64,000 nucleotides of DNA from Legionella sp. (lineage in GTDB: Bacteria; Pseudomonadota; Gammaproteobacteria; Legionellales; Legionellaceae): NCBI GenBank assembly GCA_017306715.1, contig JAFKHV010000014.1, positions 17,369-81,368 on the forward strand. The letters are read 5' to 3'. The notes beneath the pieces are model-generated. The model was not told where the DNA came from and ran no database searches. It saw only the letters and a list, made by a program, of their open reading frames with translations. Numbering within the stretch: the first letter of the stretch is position 1; the number at the start of each line of letters is the position of its first letter. A program made the position numbers and the translations under genes. Shown piece after piece: positions 18,262-29,929 of this stretch.

Positions 18262-18372
18262 CTAACTTTGCGCAGTAGTTCGAGACTGCTGAAACCAAAT
18301 AGTTGGTGAGAAGTTCTCTAAAATAGAGGGCGGCTTAAACGATAAAAACTGGTATGCTTCCTGGCACATCAT
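18262..18372 (-). CDS. Possible 36-residue ORF upstream of the coiled-coil gene
   Basis: Tandem ATGs at 18372 and 18369 are preceded by GGGAG at near-ideal spacing, and the frame runs 36 codons to a stop 27 bases before the next gene. The peptide (MMCQEAYQFLSF at its start) has no recognisable domain. It may be a genuine small protein, a leader peptide coupling translation into the next gene, or chance. A longer TTG-started version lacks a ribosome-binding site. Confidence 0.3.
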   Translation of the reverse strand: MMCQEAYQFLSFKPPSILENFSPTIWFQQSRTTAQS

Positions 18373-18610
18373 ATGTCTCCCTTCATTACGAATACGAATA
18401 AAGTCTTCAAACAAAAAATCCCCCTGCCTCAGGCTCGTGAGATCCTGAATGCGCAAGGGGACTTTTGCGTTATTTACTAGATATTTCCTACTTACAAGGC
18501 TAGACCAACTTAAAATACTTCGCGAATTAATTTCCTTTTATTTTTCACTTTGAGCTGGAATTCATCATATTTTGGAGTACTATAGTGGATTTAATTTTTC
18601 TATAACTGCT

Positions 18611-19660
18611 GTGTCTGAATTAAACGATAAATTTAGCACGCCACTTTTAAAGTGGTATGAGATACATGGTCGCAAAAATCTACCCTGGCAATTGCCAAGG
18701 TCACCCTATCGGGTCTGGATTTCTGAGATTATGCTGCAACAGACTCAGGTACAAACGGTAATCCCTTATTTTGAGCGATTTATGAAGGTTTTTCCTGATA
18801 TCGAAACCTTGGCATATGCTCAAGATGATGAAGTCCTTGCCCTCTGGTCTGGGTTAGGCTATTACAGCCGCGCCCGTAATTTGCATAAAACAGCTCAAAT
18901 TATCGTGAATGAGTTTGCGAGTATTTTTCCACAAACATTAACGCAATTGATCAATCTACCGGGCATCGGTGAATCAACTGCGGCAGCGATACTCTCGCAA
19001 GCCTTTAATCAACGCACAGCCATACTCGATGGGAATGTGAAGCGCGTCCTGAGTCGTTTCTTTATGATTTCTGGGAGCGTCGACCAGGCAGCGACGAAAA
19101 GAAAACTATGGTCATTAGCCGATGCATGCATGCCTGAGATACAATGCGCCGATTATACTCAAGCCATTATGGATTTAGGCGCAACGTGCTGTACTCCTAA
19201 AAATTATAACTGCGTAAGCTGTCCTGTAAACACTTCTTGTCTTGCCTTTAATCATGGAGAACAAGAAAACTACCCGACCAAAAAAGTAAAAAAACAAATC
19301 CCTACGGTGCAAAAAAAATTTTTGGTGCTTACGAATCACGATGGAAAAATTTATTTAGAAAAAAACCCCTCCACGGGTATTTGGGGTGGATTATGGTGTT
19401 TACCTACAGTGGATATTGACGAATGTCCGCTTAGATTTATACGGGAACATTATGATTTGGAGGGAGCAGAGCCAAGACTGCTCACAGAGCTTAAACATCG
19501 TTTTAGCCATTTTTTACTTCTTATTGAGGCTATTAAGATAGAAACAACGCTGCTTGGAACCATGGTAAAAGAGCCACAAGGGAAATGGTTTACCCAAAAT
19601 GAACTGCTCAATCTCGGAATTGCTACGCCAACTAAAAAAATACTCAGTCTGGGTTATTAG
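18611..19660 (+). CDS. mutY: Adenine DNA glycosylase MutY
   Basis: Removes adenine mispaired with 8-oxoguanine. Counting from the most upstream possible start (TTG at 18572), the helix-hairpin-helix LPGIGESTAAAI starts at 129. Catalytic Glu52 (WISEIMLQQTQV) and Asp153 (ILDGNVKRVL) are 101 residues apart, as in E. coli. The iron-sulfur ligands are C207-x6-C214-x2-C217-x5-C223. The C-terminal part is the Nudix-like 8-oxoG recognition domain (GLWCLP, LKHRFSHF). The GTG at 18611 puts these residues at family-typical positions (39 and 140). Neither start has a good ribosome-binding site, so the N-terminus is uncertain. Confidence 0.92.
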   Translation: MSELNDKFSTPLLKWYEIHGRKNLPWQLPRSPYRVWISEIMLQQTQVQTVIPYFERFMKVFPDIETLAYAQDDEVLALWSGLGYYSRARNLHKTAQIIVNEFASIFPQTLTQLINLPGIGESTAAAILSQAFNQRTAILDGNVKRVLSRFFMISGSVDQAATKRKLWSLADACMPEIQCADYTQAIMDLGATCCTPKNYNCVSCPVNTSCLAFNHGEQENYPTKKVKKQIPTVQKKFLVLTNHDGKIYLEKNPSTGIWGGLWCLPTVDIDECPLRFIREHYDLEGAEPRLLTELKHRFSHFLLLIEAIKIETTLLGTMVKEPQGKWFTQNELLNLGIATPTKKILSLGY

Positions 19661-19738
19661 TTAAAAAAAGCTACAACCCTCCAAACGGTATCTATAATTA
19701 AATGACGACCCTATAAATATCGAACCAATAGCGAACGT

Positions 19739-21880
19739 ATGGATGCTCAAAATTTTAAAAAAACAGGATTTTGGTGGAAAATCAGGCCAATTAGACTCAA
19801 CAAACTGGTTCTAAACTCCTTATTTTTAAGTGCGCTCCTTATTGTAATTTTTATCAGTTGGTTCTCTTTTTATCAACTCAAGACACTTTTTGAACTGAAT
19901 CGCTGGGTCGTCCATACCTATAAAGTGATTCAAAAAGTAGACAAAAGTTTATTTCTGTTGCGAGAAATCGAAGCTAATGAAATTTCTTACTTTATTACTG
20001 GTGATAGTTTGTATCTGAAACATAACGAAATACGTTATCCGGAGCTTGAGGATAACTTGAACCATCTCCTCGCGTTAACAGCTGATTATCCCGAACAAAG
20101 CAACAGAACTTTACTTTTAAAAAAATTAATGGATGAACGTCTTATTTTACTTGGAAAAATCCCTCAACTTAAAGCGCAGAAAGGATTTAATACGCTCGAA
20201 GCACTCAATATCATGCACCAAAACACGCAATTAGCCCAAGAAATTAAATCAATAGGAGAAGAAATTGAGGCCATTGAGCAAGTTCTTCTAAGAGAACGGA
20301 GTAATCAGGTTTTAAAACAAAGAAAATCGGCCAGCTCTATTATAATTTTTGGGAGTATTATTAGTCTGATATTCTTAACTATTCCCTTCACCTTAGCTAA
20401 TTTTGAATTGATTAACCGCACCATAATTGAGCATAAAAGTCGTAAAACGCGTGAGCACTTAAAACAGATTATTGAGCGCACCAGTGACGGTATTGCCGCT
20501 TTAGATGAGAAATTTCGTTTTCAAACATTTAATCAATATTATCAACAAATCTTTCAAACATTGTTTAAACAATCTTTGTATACAGATATGTCCTTGAGCG
20601 ATATATCGGTAACCGAAAATAGTCCTTCATCTTCGTTAGAAAAAAATTGGCTGAGCTCCATAAATAAACATAATAATCTTTCAACCATTGAATTGTTTTA
20701 TGAAAATCAACTTATTACATTGGAGTTAGAGTCAAACCAATTAATTAACGATAAAAATGAAAAAATAGGTGTTGTGCATACAATTCGCGATATCACTAAC
20801 CATATAAGAGAACAGCGCGCACTTAAAGACTCATATCAGCAGTTGGAGAGTAGTTTAAAAGCTTTAGAATTGAAAAATCAACAAATAACGATGTTGGTCG
20901 ATCTAAGTGATATGATGCTCGCGGCAAACTCTCAACACGAATTAAGCAAGGTAATGGCTAAATATGCGCAAAATCTTTTAGTATTCAGCAGTGGGTATAT
21001 TTATGTGATGCACCCCTCTAAAAATTATCTTGAGCAAATTTGTGCGTGGGGAAATCCGACTGCACAAGAAAAGATTTTTGACCCTGATGAATGCTGGGCT
21101 ATTCGCTTAGGACGACCCCATCGACTTGACAATATTCAAACGGGACTCATCTGTGATCATCTACAGCTATTTGATGAAACATCACCGTCAATATTGTGTG
21201 TGCCATTAATGGCGCAAAAAGACATCTACGGTTTGTTGTATATGGAGCTTTCGGAGAATGATAAACAAATTACCCAAGAACAACAATTAGTGATGACCGC
21301 ATTTACTGAGTTAACTGCATTGGCCATGGCCAATGTTCGCCTGAGGGAAAATCTACGTTATCAATCGATTCGGGATCCCATGACTGGACTGTATAATCGT
21401 CGCTATCTTGAAGATGCTCTAATTAAGCAAAAAGATAGGGCGCTCCATGAGCATACCCACTTTGCCCTATTCATGCTGGATTTAGATCATTTCAAAAAAA
21501 TAAATGATACTTACGGACATGATGCTGGCGATGCTGCATTAAAAGAAGTGGGCGAAGTCTTAAAAAATAATGTACGGCCCGATGATATTGCTTCACGGTA
21601 TGGTGGAGAAGAATTTATTGTCGTTTTAAGTAAAGTGAATTTGTCACAGGCGAAGGATAAAGCTCAGGAAATCTGCAATGCTGTTGCAAAGTTACATGTA
21701 AAATTTGGAGCGCAATCCATCGGCCCTATCACCCTCTCTATTGGTTTTGCCATGTTCCCAGATGATCGCACAGAAACTGAAGAGTTAATCGAAGCAGCCG
21801 ATAAGGCCTTATACTATGCTAAAAAAAATGGCCGGAACCAAGTAATTGCCTTTAGCGAAATTCACCAGCTAACATCTTAA
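19739..21880 (+). CDS. Membrane diguanylate cyclase: CHASE3-like, PAS, GAF, GGDEF
   Basis: Predicted c-di-GMP synthase of 713 residues. Order: TM1 (about 25-47), extracytoplasmic helical CHASE3-like sensor (about 50-195), TM2 (about 198-222), PAS domain (about 240-360), coiled-coil linker, GAF domain (about 390-540) and C-terminal GGDEF domain. The active-site motif is GGEEF (622-626). An RPDD inhibitory-site motif lies five residues before it (613-616), so both catalysis and product feedback look intact. It stands alone between mutY and the heat-shock gene. What it senses is unknown. Confidence 0.88.
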   Translation: MDAQNFKKTGFWWKIRPIRLNKLVLNSLFLSALLIVIFISWFSFYQLKTLFELNRWVVHTYKVIQKVDKSLFLLREIEANEISYFITGDSLYLKHNEIRYPELEDNLNHLLALTADYPEQSNRTLLLKKLMDERLILLGKIPQLKAQKGFNTLEALNIMHQNTQLAQEIKSIGEEIEAIEQVLLRERSNQVLKQRKSASSIIIFGSIISLIFLTIPFTLANFELINRTIIEHKSRKTREHLKQIIERTSDGIAALDEKFRFQTFNQYYQQIFQTLFKQSLYTDMSLSDISVTENSPSSSLEKNWLSSINKHNNLSTIELFYENQLITLELESNQLINDKNEKIGVVHTIRDITNHIREQRALKDSYQQLESSLKALELKNQQITMLVDLSDMMLAANSQHELSKVMAKYAQNLLVFSSGYIYVMHPSKNYLEQICAWGNPTAQEKIFDPDECWAIRLGRPHRLDNIQTGLICDHLQLFDETSPSILCVPLMAQKDIYGLLYMELSENDKQITQEQQLVMTAFTELTALAMANVRLRENLRYQSIRDPMTGLYNRRYLEDALIKQKDRALHEHTHFALFMLDLDHFKKINDTYGHDAGDAALKEVGEVLKNNVRPDDIASRYGGEEFIVVLSKVNLSQAKDKAQEICNAVAKLHVKFGAQSIGPITLSIGFAMFPDDRTETEELIEAADKALYYAKKNGRNQVIAFSEIHQLTS

Positions 21881-21980
21881 ACATCGGGTCTTCGTTGCCT
21901 GGCGAGACTCGGCACAATCTAATATTATTCCAGATGATATGCTGGGGGTAAAAAAAGCTTAAAAAATTTATTGATACCCA

Positions 21981-22005
21981 CTTGAATTTTTACTTTCTGC
22001 CATTA
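21981..22005 (+). promoter_or_regulatory. Sigma32-like heat-shock promoter of hsp20
   Basis: CTTGAA (21981-21986) followed after 13 bases by CCATTA (22000-22005) resembles the sigma32 consensus CTTGAA and CCCCAT-N-TA. It lies about 40 bases before the Hsp20 start codon and fits the gene's function. The -10 half is a partial match. Confidence 0.55.
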
Positions 22006-22044
22006 CGTTCTTATTATCCACTTAATGATAATGAGGAGATCATC

Positions 22045-22488
22045 ATGGCTACAGTTAGAAAAACTTATTATCCCCTACATAACCCTGTAGGTACGTTTTT
22101 AGATAATTTATTTAATTTGCAACAGGAAGAAGATGCATCCTTTGTCGATACAGGTTCATGGGCACCCCCCGTGGATATTAAAGAAGAAGCCGATCGTTTT
22201 TTGGTCATTGCAGACGTACCGGGGGTTAAAAAAGAAGATATTCAAATTTCCCTTGAACAACATATTCTGACCCTTAAAGGTGAGCGATATTTTGAGAAAA
22301 CAGAGCAAAAAAACAATTTCACTCGGCGTGAGCGTGGACAGGGACAATTCTATCGTCGCTTCAGTTTACCTCAGACAGCAGACGATGAAAAAATTACCGC
22401 TAAATATACACACGGTGTTTTAGAAATTATTATTCCGAAAAAAGATGTTGCTACCGAAAAGAGAATAAATATCCAGGTAGATGAGTAA
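22045..22488 (+). CDS. Small heat-shock protein, Hsp20/alpha-crystallin family
   Basis: ATP-independent holdase chaperone of 147 residues. The alpha-crystallin domain spans about 40-135, beginning WAPPVDIKEEADRFLV and including VPGVKKEDIQISL, LTLKGER and the GVLEIIIPK end strand with an IxI-like tail (INIQV). The ATG at 22045 follows GAGGAGATCATC. An in-frame ATG at 21982 would start inside the putative sigma32 promoter and is rejected. It is probably induced by heat or protein stress. Confidence 0.94.
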   Translation: MATVRKTYYPLHNPVGTFLDNLFNLQQEEDASFVDTGSWAPPVDIKEEADRFLVIADVPGVKKEDIQISLEQHILTLKGERYFEKTEQKNNFTRRERGQGQFYRRFSLPQTADDEKITAKYTHGVLEIIIPKKDVATEKRINIQVDE

Positions 22489-22502
22489 TATCTGTCGCGA
22501 TA

Positions 22503-22539
22503 CGGATGGTTAGTTCAAAATGACCATCCGGTTTTACTT
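22503..22539 (+). terminator. Terminator after hsp20
   Basis: Eight-base stem CGGATGGT (22503-22510)/ACCATCCG (22523-22530) with a 12-base loop, followed by GTTTTACTT. It lies 15 bases after the hsp20 stop, between convergent genes. Confidence 0.7.
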
Positions 22540-22854
22540 AGTATTCATATTACCATCGAGCATCTTCGCCGCAACTAGGGCATCCGGTTGACCTGCATTG
22601 GCAGCTGCAGAAATCCAGAACCATGCTTTTTTACGATCCTCGACAACGCCTTTGCCGTAGTAATACATATAACCGACCGCATATTGAGCATCAGGCAGGC
22701 CTTTTACTGCCAAGGGTTTTAAACGTACAAATGCCCGTCGATAGTCTTCAACCCGAAAGCTGTTAATTCCCTCGCGTAAATTTAACGTATTACTGAAGCA
22801 AGAAACCAATAATGGAAAAATACACACCAGGATTATCTTTAAAATCAATTTCAT
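22534..22854 (-). CDS. Sel1-repeat lipoprotein
   Basis: Small exported lipoprotein of 106 residues. The signal peptide and lipobox are KLILKIILVCIFPLLVS-C. The body carries one clear Sel1-like repeat (DAQYAVGYMYYYGKGVVED, KAWFWISAAANAG) flanked by partial ones. Sel1 repeats mediate protein-protein contacts. The gene begins four bases after the lspC stop, with AAGGGG inside the lspC end as its ribosome-binding site, so the two are co-translated. A role near the type II secretion machine is suggested by this coupling but is not shown. Confidence 0.82.
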   Translation of the reverse strand: MKLILKIILVCIFPLLVSCFSNTLNLREGINSFRVEDYRRAFVRLKPLAVKGLPDAQYAVGYMYYYGKGVVEDRKKAWFWISAAANAGQPDALVAAKMLDGNMNTK

Positions 22855-22858
22855 GGAT

Positions 22859-23356
22859 TTAGTCCCCTTCCAATGGTTTTGCTACCGGCTCAAAATTTAA
22901 TTCACTTTTGGGTAATGACAAGCTCTCTAATACCCCATGACGCTCAACGACAATTCCTTGCACGGTGATCTTTTTGATAATTGCATCACCCGGGATTTTA
23001 TCATTCAGACGATATACACGCTCTTCGCCGTTTGCAGCGCGAATAATGACCTGGGAGTTCGACCCTGCAACCAGGATGCCCACTACAGTAACATTCAGCA
23101 AGGATTTTTTGACCGTATTTTCATTTAATTCAGTAACATAAGCACCAAAAAGTGAAGAATTAAATAATTCTTTATAAGAAATATTCTGCGCAATTGGAAA
23201 TCCAACCGCGGGCGCTTGAGTTTCTAATCCATCTGGCCGTAAACGTAAAGTGCTTAACTGATAAATTATCAGGACGCCAAAAAATGCAATCAATATCCAG
23301 CTTATTTTTTGCGCATGCTTGGGTGATAACCATGATTGAAAATCTAGTTTTATCAT
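22859..23356 (-). CDS. lspC: Type II secretion system protein C (LspC/GspC)
   Basis: Inner-membrane T2SS component linking the inner platform to the outer-membrane secretin. It has a cytoplasmic N-terminus, one membrane helix (about 18-36), then a periplasmic homology region (SLLNVTVVGILVAGSNSQVI, RVYRLNDKIPGDAIIKKIT). At 165 residues it lacks the C-terminal PDZ domain found in some GspC proteins. No other gsp genes are nearby; Legionella is known to have its lsp genes dispersed, and this fits. The ATG at 23356 is preceded by GGAA. Confidence 0.87.
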   Translation of the reverse strand: MIKLDFQSWLSPKHAQKISWILIAFFGVLIIYQLSTLRLRPDGLETQAPAVGFPIAQNISYKELFNSSLFGAYVTELNENTVKKSLLNVTVVGILVAGSNSQVIIRAANGEERVYRLNDKIPGDAIIKKITVQGIVVERHGVLESLSLPKSELNFEPVAKPLEGD

Positions 23357-23516
23357 TAAGAGGTTCCATGCCGTGATCTTTAAGAAACGCGTGGTTCTTA
23401 ATATTATATTTTAATTTCAAATGGGCTAATGTAGCATTAAATACATTCCTTGCCTATGGATCTCAGGCACACTAGAATTAAAGCCCTTACCGGCCGATGT
23501 AATAAAAGGACTAATT

Positions 23517-24668
23517 ATGAGCAAAAATCATTTTGACACACGAGCAATTCATGCAGGCCAAGAGCCCTGTCCCGCTACTGGTGCGGTAATGACCCCCATC
23601 TATGCAACTTCGACCTATAAACAAAAAGCACCAGGTGAACATCTTGGCTATGAATATTCCCGTACTCATAACCCCACGCGCAAGGCTTATGAACAATGCA
23701 TTGCTAATCTTGAATCAGGCCAACATGGGTATGCCTTTGCCTCAGGGATGGCAGCGATTGATACGGTTATGAACCTGTTAAATGCAGGTGATCATGTCAT
23801 CGCAACGGATGATCTTTACGGCGGTTCTTTTCGTCTATTTGATAAAGTAAAAACACGTACCGCCAATCTTGATTTTTCTTTTGTTGATATGACGGATGCG
23901 GCCAATATTACCGCGGCAATTACCCCAAAAACACGGCTGATCTGGGTTGAAACCCCCTCTAACCCGATGTTAAAGCTTGCTGACTTAAGAAAAATCGCCA
24001 ACATCGCAAAACAACACCAGCTTATCAGCGTAGTTGATAACACCTTTGCTACCCCATGCTTACAACGACCACTGGAATTAGGTTTTGATTTAGTAATGCA
24101 TTCAGCAACTAAATACTTAAATGGTCATTCCGACGTGATTAATGGTATTGTCGTTGTTGGCGATAACCCTGCTTTGGCTGAGCAAATGAGTTTTTTACAA
24201 AATGCTTGCGGCGCAGTCGCAGGACCTTTCGATAGTTTTTTAGTTTTGCGTAGTCTTAAAACGCTGTCGTTACGTATGGAGCGCCATTGCAGCAACGCAC
24301 TTGAATTAGCACATTGGCTTGAGGCACACCCTAAAGTGAAAAAAGTAATTTATCCAGGTCTACCCAGTCATCCGCAACATCATTTAGCACGAGAGCAAAT
24401 GGCCGCTTATGGCGGCATGATTTCAATAGTCCTTGAAGGAGGATTAGCACAAGCCAAACGCTTTTTATCGCGCTGCGAGCTCTTCACCCTAGCTGAAAGT
24501 TTGGGAGGAGTAGAGAGTTTAATCGAACATCCGGCGATTATGACGCACGCTTCAATTCCGCAAGAGCAACGTCAAGCACTTGGTATTGAGGATGCGTTTA
24601 TCCGCTTGTCGGTAGGCATTGAACACATTTCTGACCTAAAAGCTGATTTAAGTCATGCTTTTGAATAA
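23517..24668 (+). CDS. Cystathionine gamma-synthase/lyase family PLP enzyme
   Basis: Trans-sulfuration enzyme of the Cys/Met-metabolism PLP family, 383 residues. The PLP-lysine motif is [12 protein letters not shown]. Other conserved blocks are [49 protein letters not shown] and IRLSVGIE. Closest remembered relatives are Xanthomonas-type enzymes that act as cystathionine gamma-lyase or gamma-synthase; the direction (Met or Cys synthesis) cannot be set from sequence. The ATG at 23517 follows AAAAGGA. dapD-dapE start 17 bases later, so a joint transcript is likely. Confidence 0.9.
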   Translation: MSKNHFDTRAIHAGQEPCPATGAVMTPIYATSTYKQKAPGEHLGYEYSRTHNPTRKAYEQCIANLESGQHGYAFASGMAAIDTVMNLLNAGDHVIATDDLYGGSFRLFDKVKTRTANLDFSFVDMTDAANITAAITPKTRLIWVETPSNPMLKLADLRKIANIAKQHQLISVVDNTFATPCLQRPLELGFDLVMHSATKYLNGHSDVINGIVVVGDNPALAEQMSFLQNACGAVAGPFDSFLVLRSLKTLSLRMERHCSNALELAHWLEAHPKVKKVIYPGLPSHPQHHLAREQMAAYGGMISIVLEGGLAQAKRFLSRCELFTLAESLGGVESLIEHPAIMTHASIPQEQRQALGIEDAFIRLSVGIEHISDLKADLSHAFE

Positions 24669-24685
24669 ATTGGGGGGAGAAAACC

Positions 24686-25510
24686 ATGCATGCATTGCAG
24701 AATATTATCGAGTCGGCCTTTGAAGAACGCCATAAATTTACGCTAGATAATGCGCCAAAGGAAATAGTGGCTGCGGTCAATGAAGTAATTTCCTGTCTGG
24801 ATAATGGTCAGATAAGGGTGGCGGAAAAAATTAATGATACTTGGGTTGTACATGAGTGGGTAAAAAAAGCGGTCTTACTGTCTTTTAAGTTGTTTACGAA
24901 CACGGTAATTGATGGTGGATTTTGCCAATTTTACGATAAAGTACCTTTAAAATATGAACAGTATTCCGAACAAGAACTTAAAGATGGGGGCGTACGTATC
25001 GTTCCGCATGCGATGGTTCGTCGCGGTGCTTTTATTGCTAAAAATACCGTACTCATGCCTTCTTATGTCAATATTGGCGCATTTATCGATGAGGGAGTCA
25101 TGGTTGATACTTGGGCAACCGTTGGCTCATGCGCGCAAATTGGTAAAAATGTACACATATCTGGGGGTGCTGGTATTGGGGGAGTTCTTGAGCCACTGCA
25201 AGCAAATCCGACGATCATTGAGGATAATTGTTTTATCGGTGCGCGCTCCGAAGTAGTTGAAGGCGTGATTGTAGAACGCAATTCAGTGATCTCTATGGGC
25301 GTTTTTTTAGGACAAAGCACCAAAATTTACAACCGCCAAACAGGCGAAATTACCTATGGCCGCATCCCTGCAGGATCGGTTGTTGTCGCCGGAAATTTGC
25401 CCAGCAAAGACCAAACACATAGTTTATATTGTGCAGTCATTGTGAAGCAGGTCGATGAACAAACGCGTAATAAAGTAAGCATCAATGAATTATTGAGAAC
25501 CAGCCTATGA
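24686..25510 (+). CDS. dapD: Tetrahydrodipicolinate N-succinyltransferase
   Basis: Transfers succinyl from succinyl-CoA to tetrahydrodipicolinate in lysine and DAP synthesis. The 274-residue protein has an N-terminal helical domain and a left-handed beta-helix of hexapeptide repeats ([39 protein letters not shown]). Family block [17 protein letters not shown] is present. The ATG at 24686 follows GGGGGAG. It overlaps dapE by four bases (ATGA), indicating coupled expression. Confidence 0.96.
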   Translation: MHALQNIIESAFEERHKFTLDNAPKEIVAAVNEVISCLDNGQIRVAEKINDTWVVHEWVKKAVLLSFKLFTNTVIDGGFCQFYDKVPLKYEQYSEQELKDGGVRIVPHAMVRRGAFIAKNTVLMPSYVNIGAFIDEGVMVDTWATVGSCAQIGKNVHISGGAGIGGVLEPLQANPTIIEDNCFIGARSEVVEGVIVERNSVISMGVFLGQSTKIYNRQTGEITYGRIPAGSVVVAGNLPSKDQTHSLYCAVIVKQVDEQTRNKVSINELLRTSL

Positions 25511-26646
25511 TCAATGAGCTCAAGGAGCTACTTGCCAAACTTGTAGAATTCCCATCAATCACCCCTGATGATGCTGGATGTCAAGGCTACATGATTGACT
25601 ATCTGGAACAGCTTGGCTTCAGCTGTCAACAGTACAATAAGGGGTGCGTGAGTAATTTCTTCGCGGTGTACGGTAACTGTGGCCCCTTGCTGGTATTTGC
25701 AGGACATACGGATGTCGTCCCCGTGGGAGAACTTGCACAGTGGGATAACGCTCCGTTCTCATTAAAAGAAATCGATGGTTTTCTCTATGGTCGTGGCACA
25801 GCCGACATGAAAGGCAGCCTTGCATGTATGCTCCTTATGGCTAAACGTTTTGTTCATAATTATCCTCATTTCAATGGACAATTAGGTTTCCTTATCACCA
25901 GCGGTGAGGAAGGCGATGATTATGATTTGGGCACTCCTTATGTCATGGAGCAATTAACGCGTCAAGGGATTCATATTGACTATTGTATTGTTGGTGAGCC
26001 TTCAAGCACCGAAATTACGGGTGATGTAATTAAAATCGGACGACGGGGCTCGCTTACAGGAAAAATTGAACTTTATGGTAAACAGGGCCATGTCGCCTAC
26101 CCCCATCTGGCAGAAAATCCAATTCATACAGTCGCCCCCGCTCTTTTGACCTTAACCCAAAAAAAATGGGATATGGGCAATGAGTTTTTTCCGCCAACTT
26201 CCATGCAAATTACCTGCATTAATGCCGGAGGTCATGCAGGGAATATCATCCCGGGTCAATTGTTTATGCAACTTAACTTTCGTTACTCAACCGAACAAAA
26301 TTATGAGCAATTACAAGAGCATGTGGAACTTCTTTTTGCCCAACACGATTTAAACTTTAGAATCACCTGGCGTCTAAGTGGTAAACCATTTCTTACGTCT
26401 CATGGTAAATTATTGACCTATACCCAAGAAGTTATCCAGCAACAAATGGGGATAGCTCCTGAGCTATCAACCAGCGGTGGTACCTCTGATGGCCGTTTTA
26501 TCGCGCCCTATGGTGTCGAAGTTATTGAACTTGGCCCCGTTAATGCCACGATACATCAAGTCAACGAACGTGTTGCCTTCGTAGATTTAGTCAATTTGGA
26601 AGAACAATATTATCAAATCTGTAAAAAACTATTATTGGAGAACTAA
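25507..26646 (+). CDS. dapE: Succinyl-diaminopimelate desuccinylase
   Basis: Dinuclear zinc M20 hydrolase that removes succinate from N-succinyl-L,L-DAP. Zinc-ligand blocks are [21 protein letters not shown] and [24 protein letters not shown] and [12 protein letters not shown] follow, as in DapE. Length is 379. It supplies L,L-DAP, the precursor of the meso-DAP used by MurE, which is encoded elsewhere in this window. It is translationally coupled to dapD. Confidence 0.96.
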   Translation: MINELKELLAKLVEFPSITPDDAGCQGYMIDYLEQLGFSCQQYNKGCVSNFFAVYGNCGPLLVFAGHTDVVPVGELAQWDNAPFSLKEIDGFLYGRGTADMKGSLACMLLMAKRFVHNYPHFNGQLGFLITSGEEGDDYDLGTPYVMEQLTRQGIHIDYCIVGEPSSTEITGDVIKIGRRGSLTGKIELYGKQGHVAYPHLAENPIHTVAPALLTLTQKKWDMGNEFFPPTSMQITCINAGGHAGNIIPGQLFMQLNFRYSTEQNYEQLQEHVELLFAQHDLNFRITWRLSGKPFLTSHGKLLTYTQEVIQQQMGIAPELSTSGGTSDGRFIAPYGVEVIELGPVNATIHQVNERVAFVDLVNLEEQYYQICKKLLLEN

Positions 26647-26713
26647 CTACCTGGCACCGGTTTCGACTATACTGTTAATTGGTTAATTACAAATCAAAAA
26701 CCAGGAGCTAAGA

Positions 26714-27019
26714 ATGAATGGATGCAGAATGAGCCCCGTAGCTTTGGGCCTATCTTTTGGTGTGCTGTGGGGAATTAGTATTCTCATGGTGGGTTTAGCC
26801 GCAACTTATTATGCTTACGGCCATGATTTTGTCGTATCAATGGGTAATCTCTATCCAGGATATACCCCCTCCGTACGCGGTAGTTTACTGGGTGCATTTA
26901 TTGCGTTTATTGATGCCTTTATCATGGGTTTTTTAATCGGCTGGCTCTACAATAAATTTACACGCTGCACCTGTACCTGCTGTAATAAACCCGCCGAACA
27001 GAAAGATTTAACACCCTAG
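26714..27019 (+). CDS. Small two-helix membrane protein, unknown
   Basis: A 101-residue protein with two clear membrane helices (about 8-32 and 56-80) and a Cys-rich tail (CTCTCCNKP). The ATG at 26714 follows AGGAG. Similar proteins in Legionella and Coxiella are, as I recall, sometimes labelled bacteriophage holin on weak similarity, but no phage genes are nearby and the Gly-rich second helix plus cysteine tail do not prove that role. It stands alone, with more than 250 bases of spacer after it. Confidence 0.75.
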   Translation: MNGCRMSPVALGLSFGVLWGISILMVGLAATYYAYGHDFVVSMGNLYPGYTPSVRGSLLGAFIAFIDAFIMGFLIGWLYNKFTRCTCTCCNKPAEQKDLTP

Positions 27020-27115
27020 TGTCATACGATAGAACCGGGCTTAAGAAGTTAATTGAAGTTAAATATTCTCAACGTATCTAACTTTAGCCTTTTAGCGCCA
27101 TTGGGTAGAACCTTC

Positions 27116-27138
27116 ATCCCGCGACGTGCTCGCGGGAT
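27116..27138. repeat. Perfect hairpin in the dapE-ZIP spacer
   Basis: Nine-base stem ATCCCGCGA/TCGCGGGAT with five-base loop, G+C-rich in an AT-rich spacer of about 267 bases (27020-27286). No T-run follows, so it looks more like a short interspersed palindromic repeat than an intrinsic terminator. The rest of the spacer shows nothing recognisable. Confidence 0.55.
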
Positions 27139-27286
27139 CATCAATATACAAGCCCTGGATTTTATGAATCTGTCCTTAAGAATATGAGCCTGAAACTCTT
27201 TTTATCTTGAGAATCAGTACAGGTAGTTAAAAGCTTAATTATTAGGTAAACTACACCATTGCTTTAACTCCAGTTAGACATTACCC

Positions 27287-28037
27287 ATGCTCGCTGCTAC
27301 TACTTTAAAAATTCTGTTTGCCTGTTCCATTTTTGCAGTGATTCTGCTTGCCGGATGGTATCCGTTCAAAAAGCGGATTAAAGACGATTCTCATATCGAC
27401 TTCCCCATAGGAGAAACACTGGCCACTGGCGTTTTTCTGGGTGCTGCCATGCTTCACATGCTGCCGGAAGCCAATTCGTTATTTCAACATCGAGGTTTTC
27501 ATTATCCTTTTGCCTTCATTATCACCGGTGCGGTTTTCCTAATTTTTTTATGGTTTGAGCATTTAGGCAAAGAACTATATCATCATCACAATGCGGAACA
27601 TCCAGCATTTGCATTACTGGCTTGGGGGATGTTATCCGTACATTCATTAATGCTTGGCGCGGCACTAGGGCTTGCGCATCACAATTCCCTGATTATTATG
27701 CTTTTTTTGGCAATTATCACGCACAAATGGGCTGAAAGTTTTGCAATAGCAGTTCAATTGAATAAAAGCTCGATGACTACGAAACAATCGTTAATTTTTT
27801 TCAGCCTATTTAGTCTGATGACGCCTTTAGGGATTTATTGCGGATGGTATTTTGGTCATGGTATTGAAACCGATTCTCTGTTTGACCCAATCTTGATGTC
27901 AGCATCTGCAGGTACTTTTCTTTATTTAGGCACGCTCCATGGTCTTGAACGTTGTGTCATGGTGGAACGATGTTGCAATTTATCAGATTTCAGCTTTGTA
28001 ATAATTGGTTTTTCATTGATGGCAGCAGTGGCAATTT

Positions 28038-28045
<8 letters not shown>
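27287..28045 (+). CDS. ZIP-family metal transporter
   Basis: Predicted divalent metal (zinc or iron) transporter with about eight membrane helices in 252 residues. Diagnostic features are ATGVFLGAAMLHMLPEA in an early helix, a His-rich variable loop (LYHHHNAEH), and HKWAESFAIAVQL in the fourth/fifth-helix region. The spacing matches eukaryotic-type ZIP proteins more than E. coli ZupT. The ATG at 27287 has a weak ribosome-binding site. The 3' end overlaps the Maf gene by eight bases. Confidence 0.87.
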
Positions 28046-29922
<1,877 letters not shown>

Positions 29923-29929
29923 ATAGTCG

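Noticed and set aside
18262..18456. 64-codon TTG-started version of the short ORF before the coiled-coil gene
   Set aside because: No ribosome-binding site at the TTG; only the internal tandem ATGs at 18372/18369 have one, so only the 36-codon form was listed, at low confidence.
26714..27019. Phage holin
   Set aside because: Two membrane helices alone do not support it, and no phage genes are nearby. The protein was left as unknown.
27116..27138. G+C-rich hairpin as a riboswitch or terminator
   Set aside because: A single stem-loop without conserved riboswitch elements or a T-run. It is treated as a short palindromic repeat instead.
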